This document shows, one piece after another, positions 26,733 to 34,187 of a stretch of 64,000 bases of DNA. The position numbers and the translations under genes are program-made. Origin of the DNA: Blautia_A aquisgranensis (GTDB taxonomy: Bacteria; Bacillota; Clostridia; Lachnospirales; Lachnospiraceae); contig NZ_JBBMEJ010000011.1 in NCBI RefSeq assembly GCF_040096615.1, positions 1-64,000 of the forward strand, in the 5' to 3' direction. The number at the start of each line of letters is the position of its first letter. Position 1 is the first letter of the stretch. The notes under the pieces were generated by a model. It was given only the letters and a program-made list of their open reading frames with translations, was not told where the DNA came from and searched no databases.

Positions 26733-27405
26733 ATAACTGTAAAAGAACTACAATCTATTCTTGCAATTGGTGAAACAGTAGCGGTGGAATTCAAACGCTG
26801 CGGTAACGTAATAGAAAATGATACCTATGAGACAGTCTGCTCTTTTCTGAACAGATTCGGTGGAGATCTTTTTATGGGAATCTTGGATGATGGAACTGTA
26901 GTAGGTATTCCAGAAAAAGCGGCTTCTGATATGGTGAAAAATTTTATTAAAATTGTAAGTAATCCTATGTTGTTTTCACCCACCATATATCTAATACCAG
27001 AGATCATAAAATATGATGAGAGACGAACCATCATTCATGTTCATATTTCTCCAAGCGCTGAAGTACACAGCTATAAGAAAGTTATTTATGACCGTGTAGA
27101 CGACGCGGATGTAAAAGTGACAGCAACTGGTGCAATCGCACAAATGTATATCCGGAAGCAGAATATTTTTACGGAAAGAAGAATATATCCATATGCAAGG
27201 TTGGAAGATTTAAGACTGGGCATCAGATATAATACAGTTAATAAAGGAAAATCCGTCAATTACGCAGAAGAAGATTCATGAGCAACTGGGAATTTCATTA
27301 GGAACGATAAAACGGATTTTACCCAGATTACAGAAAAAAGGTATTCTGGTCAGAGAAGGCGGCAAACGATTTGGTAAATGGGTCATTACCGATGAAAACA
27401 GATAA
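26733..27405 (+). pseudogene. broken AlbA_2 (Schlafen-like) / winged-helix regulator
   Basis: Reading begins ITVKELQSILAIGETVAVEF, the usual start of AlbA_2-domain proteins, but the first codon is ATA at 26733. A good GGGAGG lies at the right distance upstream, so an ATG has probably been lost. The AlbA_2 domain runs to about 27215 (RLEDLRLG). The frame then stops at 27281, while the next frame (+1) reads a typical C-terminal winged helix (ENPSITQKKIHEQLGISLGT...LQKKGILVREG) up to 27405. The middle domain of such proteins (about 200 residues) is missing. Start loss, internal deletion and frameshift together mark a pseudogene; translation from the GTG at 26784 would give only the AlbA_2 part. 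Confidence 0.75.
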
Positions 27406-27429
27406 GAGAACATTGATGAAAGGAATCAA

Positions 27430-28245
27430 ATGCTAAAATTAATCACAACAGACGTAGACGGCACACTGGTAAAAGATGGCACAATGCTTATCAATCCGGA
27501 GTACATGAGAGTTATCCGGGAGCTGACGGAGATGGGAATTACTTTTGTGGTGTGTTCGGGGCGGCAGTATGACAGTGAGCGGAAGCTTTTTGAGGAAGTG
27601 AAGGATCTGGTATATTTCGTGTCAGATGGTGGTACTGTGATCCGGAAAAATGACAAAATTCTCAAAACCCATACGCTTCCGGAGGAAACATGGAAAAGTA
27701 TGTACCATATGGTGAAAGAGAAGATGCCGGAATGTGACTGCTTTATTGCCACACCGGAGTGTTGCTATGCGGAAAATGAAGAAGGGCAGATGTTCCGGTG
27801 GCTCAGGGATTCTTACGGGTATGATATGCGTAAGGTGCCGGATCTTTCAGCACTGGAGGGAAAACAGGTGCTGAAGTTTTCTGTTTATCATCCAGAGCGG
27901 TGTGAGGAGCTTTGTGAGCCGTATTTTACACCGGCGTGGAAGGATAAGGTTACACTGGCAGCAGCCGGAAAGGAATGGATGGACAGCACGCCGCCTGGCG
28001 GAGAAAAAAGCACAGCAATCGAATTTATTCAGAAACAGCTGAATATTTTGCCGGAGGAAACCTGTGCATTTGGGGATAATCTTAACGATATCGCCATGCT
28101 TCAGAAAGCAGGAATGAGCTATGCAGTGGCTAATGCGAGAGGAGAAGTGAAGGCAGCAGCAAAGAAGGTATGCCCGTCATATAGTGAGGATGGTGTGCTG
28201 CAGACATTAATACAGATATTTCACAAAAACCGGAAACAGGGTTGA
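27430..28245 (+). CDS. Cof-type HAD-IIB family hydrolase
   Basis: A 271-residue haloacid-dehalogenase phosphatase of the Cof/YidA type. Motif I is TTDVDGTLVKDG (residues 6-17, nucleophile Asp and acid Asp), motif II is VVCSGR, motif III the Lys in GGEKSTAI, and motif IV is CAFGDNLNDIAML. The C2B cap lies between II and III. Members remove phosphate from sugar phosphates, FMN or PLP; the substrate here is not clear. Start ATG at 27430 with AAAGGA upstream. It ends just where the promoter of the next transcript begins (TTGACT at 28242). Confidence 0.88.
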   Translation: MLKLITTDVDGTLVKDGTMLINPEYMRVIRELTEMGITFVVCSGRQYDSERKLFEEVKDLVYFVSDGGTVIRKNDKILKTHTLPEETWKSMYHMVKEKMPECDCFIATPECCYAENEEGQMFRWLRDSYGYDMRKVPDLSALEGKQVLKFSVYHPERCEELCEPYFTPAWKDKVTLAAAGKEWMDSTPPGGEKSTAIEFIQKQLNILPEETCAFGDNLNDIAMLQKAGMSYAVANARGEVKAAAKKVCPSYSEDGVLQTLIQIFHKNRKQG

Positions 28246-28270
28246 CTTTTCAAAACAATTCTGTTAAATT
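28242..28270 (+). promoter_or_regulatory. promoter of the riboswitch-controlled exchanger transcript
   Basis: TTGACT (28242-28247), overlapping the stop of the HAD gene, then a 17-base spacer and TAAATT (28265-28270). Transcription would start about 15-20 bases before the aptamer. Confidence 0.5.
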
Positions 28271-28292
28271 GAAAAAAATCGTAAATATATTC

Positions 28293-28381
28293 CATGAGGG
28301 AGTAGTTCGCGTACAGGCGTGATTTGTCAACAGACCCGGTTTTTATGTAAACCTGGCAAATCTTAAAGAATGAGACTCATG
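28293..28381 (+). ncRNA. yybP-ykoY (Mn2+) riboswitch aptamer
   Basis: The outer stem P1 is CATGAG (28293-28298) with CTCATG (28376-28381). Inside P1 the first loop carries GGAGTAG and the closing side carries AATGAGA before the last stem strand. This corresponds to the GGGAGTAG and GA-rich loops that bind Mn2+ in the yybP-ykoY class. A CCCGGTTTT/AAACCTGG-like internal arm lies between them. The family turns genes on when Mn2+ rises. A terminator shares bases with P1, see next entry. Confidence 0.82.
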
Positions 28382-28424
28382 TATGCTTTGTTTTAAAATG
28401 CAGGGCATACATGGGTCCTTTTTT
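28374..28424 (+). terminator. riboswitch expression platform (terminator)
   Basis: GACTCATGTATGC (28374-28386) pairs with GCATACATGGGTC (28405-28417), then T6. Its 5' arm contains the 3' strand of aptamer stem P1 (28376-28381). The two folds therefore exclude each other: ligand-bound aptamer means no terminator and expression on. Confidence 0.85.
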
Positions 28425-28477
28425 GTTGCCGGGCAGACATTTCCCTCGGAGCGTTGTGAAAAGAAGGAGGAAAGAAA

Positions 28478-29476
28478 ATGGAAAATCTGGTAAACAGCTC
28501 ACCTCTTATACTGGTTATCGTATTTCTTGTGATCGGATTTGGATTTCTGATGAAGGGTGCAGATTTTTTTGTGGAGGGAAGCTCCAGTATTGCAAAGAGA
28601 CTGAAGGTGCCACCGATCATCATCGGTCTGACTATCGTAGCAATGGGAACGTCTCTTCCGGAGACAGCGGTCAGTGTCACGGCGTCTCTGGTAAACAATA
28701 ATGAGCTTGCAATCAGCAATGTGGTAGGTTCGAATATCTTTAATCTGATGATGGTAGTTGGTGTCTGTTCCATTCTGACACCGATCCTGGTACAGAAGGA
28801 AACGGTTACAAGAGATATTCCTTTTTCTGTGGCATGTGCTCTGGCACTTGTAGGACTGGGAATTCTGGCAGTGGGAGACCGAAGCGGAATGACACTGGGA
28901 CATCTTGATGGAATTATTTTTCTCATACTCTTTGCAGGATATATTCTAGCGATGATCCGAAGTGCAATGAAAGCCAGAGCTGCGGGAAAAGATGTAGAGA
29001 TAGAGGGCGTTGAGGAAGAAATAGGAATTCTTTCCTGGCCAAAGAGCATTATTTTTATTGTGGGCGGAGCAGCTGCGATCGCATTTGGCGGAGACCTCAC
29101 TGTTGATGCAGCCAGCCGTATTGCAATTGATCTGGGAATGAGCCAGACGCTGGTAGGACTTACCATTGTTTCTATCGGAACTTCTCTTCCCGAGCTTGTG
29201 ACCTCTGTTGTGGCAGCCAGAAAGAATGAGGTGGATATGGCAGTCGGAAATGCAGTGGGTTCCAATATTTTCAATATTCTGATGGTACTTGGAATCGCGT
29301 CTGCGATCAATCCGGTAGCACTGATCCGGGAAAATATCATAGACATTGCAATCCTGATCGCTTTTTCTCTGATCGTATGGATCTATGCAGCTACCAAACG
29401 TAAGATCAGCAGAAAAGAGGGAATCTCCATGGTGTGTATGTATCTGATTTATGCGGGATATATTATCCTGAGATAG
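28478..29476 (+). CDS. calcium/sodium antiporter family (CaCA) cation exchanger
   Basis: A 332-residue membrane protein with about ten helices in two inverted halves. The alpha repeats GLTIVAMGTSLPETAVS (about residues 50-66) and GLTIVSIGTSLPELVTS (about 226-242) carry the acidic residues that bind the cation, and each is followed by a VGSNIFN motif. This is the YrbG/CaxA group. An acidic cytoplasmic loop (VEIEGVEEE) joins the halves. Regulation by a Mn2+ riboswitch implies that it relieves excess manganese or balances Ca2+/Mn2+; the transported ion is an inference. AAGGAGG precedes the ATG. Confidence 0.9.
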   Translation: MENLVNSSPLILVIVFLVIGFGFLMKGADFFVEGSSSIAKRLKVPPIIIGLTIVAMGTSLPETAVSVTASLVNNNELAISNVVGSNIFNLMMVVGVCSILTPILVQKETVTRDIPFSVACALALVGLGILAVGDRSGMTLGHLDGIIFLILFAGYILAMIRSAMKARAAGKDVEIEGVEEEIGILSWPKSIIFIVGGAAAIAFGGDLTVDAASRIAIDLGMSQTLVGLTIVSIGTSLPELVTSVVAARKNEVDMAVGNAVGSNIFNILMVLGIASAINPVALIRENIIDIAILIAFSLIVWIYAATKRKISRKEGISMVCMYLIYAGYIILR

Positions 29477-29496
29477 TTTTACACAGGGGAAAAAGC

Positions 29497-30552
29497 TTAT
29501 TTTCCCTGATGCTTACGCCGGTACTCCCCGGGTGTAACGCCATACGTTTTCTTAAATAATCTCATAAAATGCTCCGGATTTTCGTATCCGGTAAGCTCAC
29601 AGATAGAGCTGATGCTGAGAGTGGTTTCCCGCAGTGCGCGGTTGGCCTGACTCAGTTTCAGCTCTTTTATAATGGTGAGAAAGGTACGGCCGGTACCTTC
29701 TTTGATGAGAGTACTGAAATGCGAGGTGCTGTAACCGAAATGTGCAGCCGTGTCGTGAAGTGTAGCTGTGCGGTAATTCTGACTGAGATAATTCAGGATC
29801 TCCGGGATGGTGCTGCTTCCGGAGGTACTGGTGAGGATGGATTCAATGTCATTTTCGTGATATCGGAGAAGTTCCGCCCACAGCATCATCAGCTGGGCAT
29901 TGAGAAAGGCAGCGCGGTATCGGGCGTGAAGCATATATTCCATATAGAGCTCCTCAAGGGTGGAGCGGATGCGTGGATCGTCACCGGTATGAAAAATTAG
30001 GAAATTTCCTTCGGTTTTCTGGTAAAGAACATGGGAAAAAAACTTCGCAAGAGCACTGTCTGCGGCAAGTGACTGAAAGAAGGTGCTCTGGAAAGTGGAT
30101 GACCGGACGATGATATTGAAGGCAAGACTGTCGTCAAAAATCCCCAGGCTGTGCTGTGTGTTGGGTGGAATGATGCAGATATCTCCGGAATGCAGGGTAT
30201 GATGAATTCCCTGGATCTGATTGGATACAGTTCCCTCATAAACACAGAGAATCTCAAAAAAATCATGCTTGTGGGTGAACTCCGGAGTGTAGCGGTAATG
30301 CTTGCTGATGATAATATTTTCCGGAATATTTTCGAACAGATCGTTCTCACCCATGTATGGGAACCATGGTTCCTGACGAAGCTCCGGAACGAACAGACGC
30401 CGACTGCGGATATAGTCCTGGTCCAGACTCCGGAGATATTCCGAAAAAGTTTCAGGATGTTCTTTTTTCAGGAGATATATTTTTTTATAAAAAAGCTCAT
30501 CCTCGGTGTATTCCGAGAGATACCGGTGAAAATCTGATTTTGAGATCTGCAT
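29497..30552 (-). CDS. AraC family transcriptional regulator (cupin sensor)
   Basis: A 351-residue regulator. An N-terminal leader (1-90) is followed by an AraC-type cupin (HKHDFFEILCVYEGTV...GDICIIPPNTQHSL) and the two-helix-turn-helix AraC domain at the end (IPEILNYLSQNYRTATLHDTAAHFG... ENPEHFMRLFKKTYGVTPGEYRR). The start at 30552 follows AAAGGAAG; the longer frame upstream is Phe-rich and has no binding site. It is divergent from the GH78-like gene at 30823, which it probably controls in answer to a sugar. Confidence 0.88.
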   Translation of the reverse strand: MQISKSDFHRYLSEYTEDELFYKKIYLLKKEHPETFSEYLRSLDQDYIRSRRLFVPELRQEPWFPYMGENDLFENIPENIIISKHYRYTPEFTHKHDFFEILCVYEGTVSNQIQGIHHTLHSGDICIIPPNTQHSLGIFDDSLAFNIIVRSSTFQSTFFQSLAADSALAKFFSHVLYQKTEGNFLIFHTGDDPRIRSTLEELYMEYMLHARYRAAFLNAQLMMLWAELLRYHENDIESILTSTSGSSTIPEILNYLSQNYRTATLHDTAAHFGYSTSHFSTLIKEGTGRTFLTIIKELKLSQANRALRETTLSISSICELTGYENPEHFMRLFKKTYGVTPGEYRRKHQGK

Positions 30553-30661
30553 GAAGCTTCCTTTCCGACTGATGATACGAACTGTTTTTTTCAGTATAGC
30601 ACAGATTGGAGGGAGCAGAAAGAACGAAAAAAATATCAGTATTTTTCCGAAAAAATCACAC

Positions 30662-30689
30662 TTGTATAACGAGGCGAAAACGTTAAGAT
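30662..30689 (+). promoter_or_regulatory. promoter with CRE-like site before the first GH78-like gene
   Basis: TTGTAT (30662-30667), a 16-base spacer and TAAGAT (30684-30689). The spacer holds GAAAACGTT (30676-30684), which fits the core of the CcpA catabolite-response element (TGAAARCGYTTTCA type). A CRE in this position would give repression by preferred sugars. Confidence 0.45.
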
Positions 30690-30822
30690 AAATATCAGTG
30701 AGAAAAGAACAATTCTGTATCTGGGACATTAAGAAGAATATAATGTGCAGGAAACAGAAGAATGAACAGTAAGGAATAAACTGAGAATAAAACAAGCAAT
30801 CATAAGGTAAAGGAGAAAAAAC

Positions 30823-32388
30823 ATGGCAGAAGTAAGCATCGATTTAAACATGGTACGTGTGTCTAACGAGGATTTCCTTAAGAAAGCGGCAGACTGTGCG
30901 CCGGAGCTTAAAGAAACACTGGTACGTCCGGTTGAGATTGTGGATATCCGTGAGACTGACGGTGTATATCCGGAGGTCGTTCACAGAGATTCTGTGGATA
31001 ACCTGAAGAATTATCATATGAAAAAGGGCGATAAGCTTTGCATGGATTTCGGGGATCATCAGGTTGGATATGTGACACTGAAGCTTGCTTCTGTTGGAAG
31101 CCCTCAGGATGCACCGGCATTTTTTAAACTGAAATTCGGCGAGATTGCAAAGGAAATGACTGAGAAATCCGAGGAGTATGACGGATGGATCAGCCGCGGA
31201 TGGATCCAGGAGGAGTGGTTCCACATTGATGTGCTTCCGGCAACTCTGGTTCTTCCGAGAAGATATGCGTTCCGTTATCTGGAGATCGAGACAATCGATA
31301 CATCCATGAAATGGCAGCTTGTAGTAGAGGATGCTGTATGCCGTAGCGTTTCTTCTGTAAGCATGGACGATGTAAAACCGGTGGAGACAGAGGATGAGAT
31401 GGTGAAGAAGCTTGACCGTGTCAGTCTTCGTACACTTCACAACTGTATGCAGGATGTTTTTGAGGACGGTCCGAAGAGAGACAGACGTCTCTGGCTTGGA
31501 GATCTGAGACTGCAGGCACTGGCTAACTATGAAACATTCAGAAACTTTGATCTTGTAAAACGCTGCCTGTATCTTTTTGCAGGTCAGACAAAGGATAACG
31601 GTCAGGTAAGTGCCTGCCTGTTTACTGAGCCGGAAGTGATCGCAGATGATACTTTCCTTCTGGATTATTCCATGTTCTTTGGTGCAGCTCTTTATGATTA
31701 TTATCAGGCATCAAAAGATATGGAAACTCTGAAAGACTTAAGCAGGTGTGCATACCGTCAGATGGAAGTTGCAGCAGAGCAGTTTGACGAGAATCATATC
31801 CTGAAGCCACAGGAAGGTTTCTGGGGCTTTATCGACTGGACAGAGGGACTTGACAAGCAGTGTGGTGTTCAGGGTGTTTTCATCTACTGTGCAAAGCGTG
31901 TACAGAAGATTGCCGAGATCCTTGGAGATGTAGCAGAGGCTGACAAGATGGCAGAGCAGATCCGTCTGAAAACAGAGGCTGCATGGAAGTATCTCTATGA
32001 TGAGAAGGCAGGACTTTTTGTAAGCGGAAAAGAGCGTCAGATCAACTATGCAAACCAGGTATGGATGATCCTTGCCGAGGTTGCTGATGTGGATACCTGT
32101 GGTGAGATCCTTGACAGAGTTATCGCTCTGAAGCCGGAAAAAGGCATGGTTTCTCCATATATGAACCATCATTTCGTAGAGGCTCTTCTTCTCACTGGAA
32201 AGAAAGAGCAGGCTATGGAGTATATGAAATATTACTGGGGCGGAATGATCAGCCACGGTGCAGATACATTCTGGGAGCTTTACAATCCGGAAAATCCGGC
32301 AGAGTCCCCGTATGGTTCCAGTATTGTAAACAGCTACTGCCACGCATGGAGCTGTACACCGACTTATCTGCTGAGAAAATATTTCTGA
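30823..32388 (+). CDS. GH78-like (alpha-L-rhamnosidase family) intracellular glycosidase
   Basis: 521 residues, no signal peptide. A short N-terminal beta part leads into an (alpha/alpha)6-barrel. The family signature DGPKRDRRLWLGD is at residues 215-227. EGFWGFIDW follows in the barrel, and SHGADTFWE ends in E485, the position of the catalytic base in GH78 (GATTxWE). The C-terminal beta domain is missing, so it is shorter than classical rhamnosidases (about 900). It acts on small glycosides after uptake. It sits divergent to an AraC gene and has a CRE-like promoter. Rhamnose specificity is not shown: no rhamnose pathway genes are in the window. Confidence 0.78.
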   Translation: MAEVSIDLNMVRVSNEDFLKKAADCAPELKETLVRPVEIVDIRETDGVYPEVVHRDSVDNLKNYHMKKGDKLCMDFGDHQVGYVTLKLASVGSPQDAPAFFKLKFGEIAKEMTEKSEEYDGWISRGWIQEEWFHIDVLPATLVLPRRYAFRYLEIETIDTSMKWQLVVEDAVCRSVSSVSMDDVKPVETEDEMVKKLDRVSLRTLHNCMQDVFEDGPKRDRRLWLGDLRLQALANYETFRNFDLVKRCLYLFAGQTKDNGQVSACLFTEPEVIADDTFLLDYSMFFGAALYDYYQASKDMETLKDLSRCAYRQMEVAAEQFDENHILKPQEGFWGFIDWTEGLDKQCGVQGVFIYCAKRVQKIAEILGDVAEADKMAEQIRLKTEAAWKYLYDEKAGLFVSGKERQINYANQVWMILAEVADVDTCGEILDRVIALKPEKGMVSPYMNHHFVEALLLTGKKEQAMEYMKYYWGGMISHGADTFWELYNPENPAESPYGSSIVNSYCHAWSCTPTYLLRKYF

Positions 32389-32454
32389 TTCAGATATAAA
32401 AATATAGACAACATAGAAACAGAAACAGCTTAAATGCAATGATACGAGAATAAA

Positions 32455-32520
32455 CAAAAAAACAGCCTGGCTGGGAATACATAGCGCATAGCGATATGAT
32501 TCCCGGCAGGCTGTTTTTTC
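32455..32520. terminator. bidirectional terminator
   Basis: AACAGCCTGGCTGGGAAT (from 32461) pairs with ATTCCCGGCAGGCTGTT (32499-32515). A's flank the left and T's the right, so it works for both the GH78-like gene and the convergent PsiE-like gene. Confidence 0.85.
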
Positions 32521-32542
32521 GTTCAGCAGAAAATCCGGAGAT

Positions 32543-33007
32543 TTATTCTGATTTTTCAGAGCTTTTTTCCGCAGTGATATGATCCTGATGATGCGGTGTC
32601 ATATCATCGCTGTCGGTCATGAGATATTTTCGCACAGCGAAAAGAATAGCAATGCCGATGATGCCGATCAGTGTCTGGGCAGGCTGGAGATGTTCCACGA
32701 CCATCTGCCTTGCTGTGGCAAAAAGAAGAACCTCCACAACGGTCTGTGCGGAATGACGGCAGAGCATTTTTACAAACTCCACGCCTACTACCAGCGATAA
32801 GGCCTGTGCCAGAAATGTGGTAAAAAAGTCGGTGTCCATCTGCATGATAGAGGTGTCGGCGGTGTCAAGGATCAGCCGGAAGCCGCTCAGTGCGATGACG
32901 ACCAGGATGACAATGGACAAAACGACCTCTGTGTAACGGGCTACATTGTAGATCAGCTCATTGAAATGCTTGCGGATCTTGTGATTGACAGCAGTTCTGT
33001 TTTTCAT
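32543..33007 (-). CDS. PsiE-like membrane protein
   Basis: A 154-residue protein with four hydrophobic segments (TEVVLSIVILVVIALSGF; TTFLAQALSLVVGVEFV; TVVEVLLFATARQMVV; TLIGIIGIAILFAVRKYL) and a polar His-rich tail. The pattern AxxRQ plus LIGIIGIxxLFAVRKYL is typical of the phosphate-starvation-inducible PsiE family, whose function is not known. It is monocistronic and convergent with the GH78-like gene. Confidence 0.72.
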   Translation of the reverse strand: MKNRTAVNHKIRKHFNELIYNVARYTEVVLSIVILVVIALSGFRLILDTADTSIMQMDTDFFTTFLAQALSLVVGVEFVKMLCRHSAQTVVEVLLFATARQMVVEHLQPAQTLIGIIGIAILFAVRKYLMTDSDDMTPHHQDHITAEKSSEKSE

Positions 33008-33137
33008 AGATAATTTCCTTTCTGATGTAAGGGGGACAGGTTAGAATCAGTATAGCATGGAGAGAAGTGAAGCTGGTGTATTTTCGTGAAAACATTATTG
33101 ACAACAGAATGAACAGCACCCGGTGCTATTTGTATGG

Positions 33138-33166
33138 TTGCGGATCATTTATCTGCTTGCTATAAT
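33138..33166 (+). promoter_or_regulatory. promoter of crcB
   Basis: TTGCGG (33138-33143), a 17-base spacer and TATAAT (33161-33166). The start codon is only about 22 bases after the -10, so the leader is very short and leaves no room for a riboswitch. Confidence 0.6.
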
Positions 33167-33187
33167 GCAGTGGGAGGGAAAAAGCTT

Positions 33188-33553
33188 ATGATAAACTGTT
33201 TATTTGTGGGAATTGGCGGCTTTGTGGGATCAGTATGCAGATATCTTATGGGACTTCTGCCAATAGAGACCAGCCAGGGATTCCCGGTAAAAACGCTGCT
33301 TACCAATGTGATCGGTGCATTCGTGATCGGGATCATCGCGGCAGCAGCCGCAAAAAATTCATCTCTGAACCCGAGAATGGTACTGCTTCTGAAAACCGGC
33401 TTCTGCGGCGGATTTACGACCTTTTCCACGTTTGCGTATGAGACAGGCAGTATGATGGAAAAAGGTCAGACAGGGCTTGCACTTCTCTATGTGGTATTAA
33501 GTGCAGTACTTGGAGTGCTGGCTGTATTTGCAGGGCAGTTGACTGTGAGATGA
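33188..33553 (+). CDS. crcB: fluoride channel CrcB (Fluc)
   Basis: A 121-residue, four-helix membrane protein. Fluc proteins are dual-topology dimers that let F- out of the cell. Family motifs: GGFVGSVCRYL near the start, LLTNVIGAFVIG (conserved Asn of the pore) and GFCGGFTTFSTFAYE (the Phe-box and the central Na+ site region). The start ATG at 33188 is preferred because GGGAGGG lies just before it. It is a single copy here, while many Firmicutes carry a crcB pair. No fluoride riboswitch is visible upstream. Confidence 0.92.
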   Translation: MINCLFVGIGGFVGSVCRYLMGLLPIETSQGFPVKTLLTNVIGAFVIGIIAAAAAKNSSLNPRMVLLLKTGFCGGFTTFSTFAYETGSMMEKGQTGLALLYVVLSAVLGVLAVFAGQLTVR

Positions 33554-33618
33554 TTGAATAAACGCAAAGCAGCTGTTTGATTTAGCGTTTGAAGATTTGT
33601 CTGATAAGGAGAAAAACA

Positions 33619-34182
33619 ATGGAAGAAGTAAGGATTGACAAAACGATTTACAAAGGAAGGCCCGAAAATCCAGAAGGACGCCTGGAAAAGGAAATTCAGG
33701 TGTACGATTTTCTGGACAGTCTGGGAATTGAATATAAGAGAGTTGACCATGAGCCGTTGATGACTATGGAAGCGTGTGAGGAAGTCGACCGGCTTATCGG
33801 AATAAAAATGTGTAAAAATCTTTTTCTGTGCAACAGACAGAAAACGGATTTTTATCTGCTTCTGATGCCGGGAGAAAAGCCATTTAAGACGAAATTTTTA
33901 TCCAAACAGATCGGAACAGCCAGGCTTTCTTTTGCAGATGGAGAGCAGATGGAGGAATACCTGAATATTACACCGGGTTCTTTAAGCCTGATGGGCCTGA
34001 TCTTTGACAAAGAAAAAAAGGTACATCTGGTTATTGACAAAGAGGTTTTGGATGAGGAATATTTCGGCTGTCATCCATGTATCAATACTTCCAGTCTTGC
34101 AATGCTTACCAGCGATGTGAAAGAAAAAATTCTGCCGGCACTGGGCCACGAATATCAGGTGGTAGAGTTACCGACAGAATAA
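33619..34182 (+). CDS. YbaK-domain prolyl-tRNA editing protein (ProX-like)
   Basis: A 187-residue free-standing editing domain that hydrolyses mischarged tRNA, in the ProXp-ala type Ala-tRNA(Pro). Recognisable parts are YDFLDSLGIEYKRVDHEP, IGIKMCKNLFLCNRQ (the Lys of the INS-like domain), GTARLSFA and the final GCHPCINTSSLAM, where the G-xxP turn is conserved. The ATG at 33619 has AAGGAG 9 bases before it. It follows crcB by 65 bases and may be co-transcribed. Its stop codon lies 5 bases from the end of the convergent glycosyltransferase gene, with no terminator between them. Confidence 0.85.
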   Translation: MEEVRIDKTIYKGRPENPEGRLEKEIQVYDFLDSLGIEYKRVDHEPLMTMEACEEVDRLIGIKMCKNLFLCNRQKTDFYLLLMPGEKPFKTKFLSKQIGTARLSFADGEQMEEYLNITPGSLSLMGLIFDKEKKVHLVIDKEVLDEEYFGCHPCINTSSLAMLTSDVKEKILPALGHEYQVVELPTE

Positions 34183-34187
34183 TAAGA

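Noticed and set aside
24240..27430. Search for a direct repeat of the tRNA-Arg 3' end as an attachment site
   Set aside because: No copy of the tRNA tail was seen by eye within the island; a short GTTCGAGG near 24386 is too weak to count.
24191..27430. CRISPR array or toxin-antitoxin pair in the island
   Set aside because: No regularly spaced repeats are present, and the small genes show no recognised toxin or antitoxin motif.
30553..30795. N-terminal extension of the AraC regulator by 81 residues
   Set aside because: The extra part is Phe/Leu-rich noise over the divergent promoter, without a ribosome binding site.
33008..33187. Fluoride riboswitch before crcB
   Set aside because: The conserved fluoride aptamer pattern is not visible, and the leader is too short from the best promoter.
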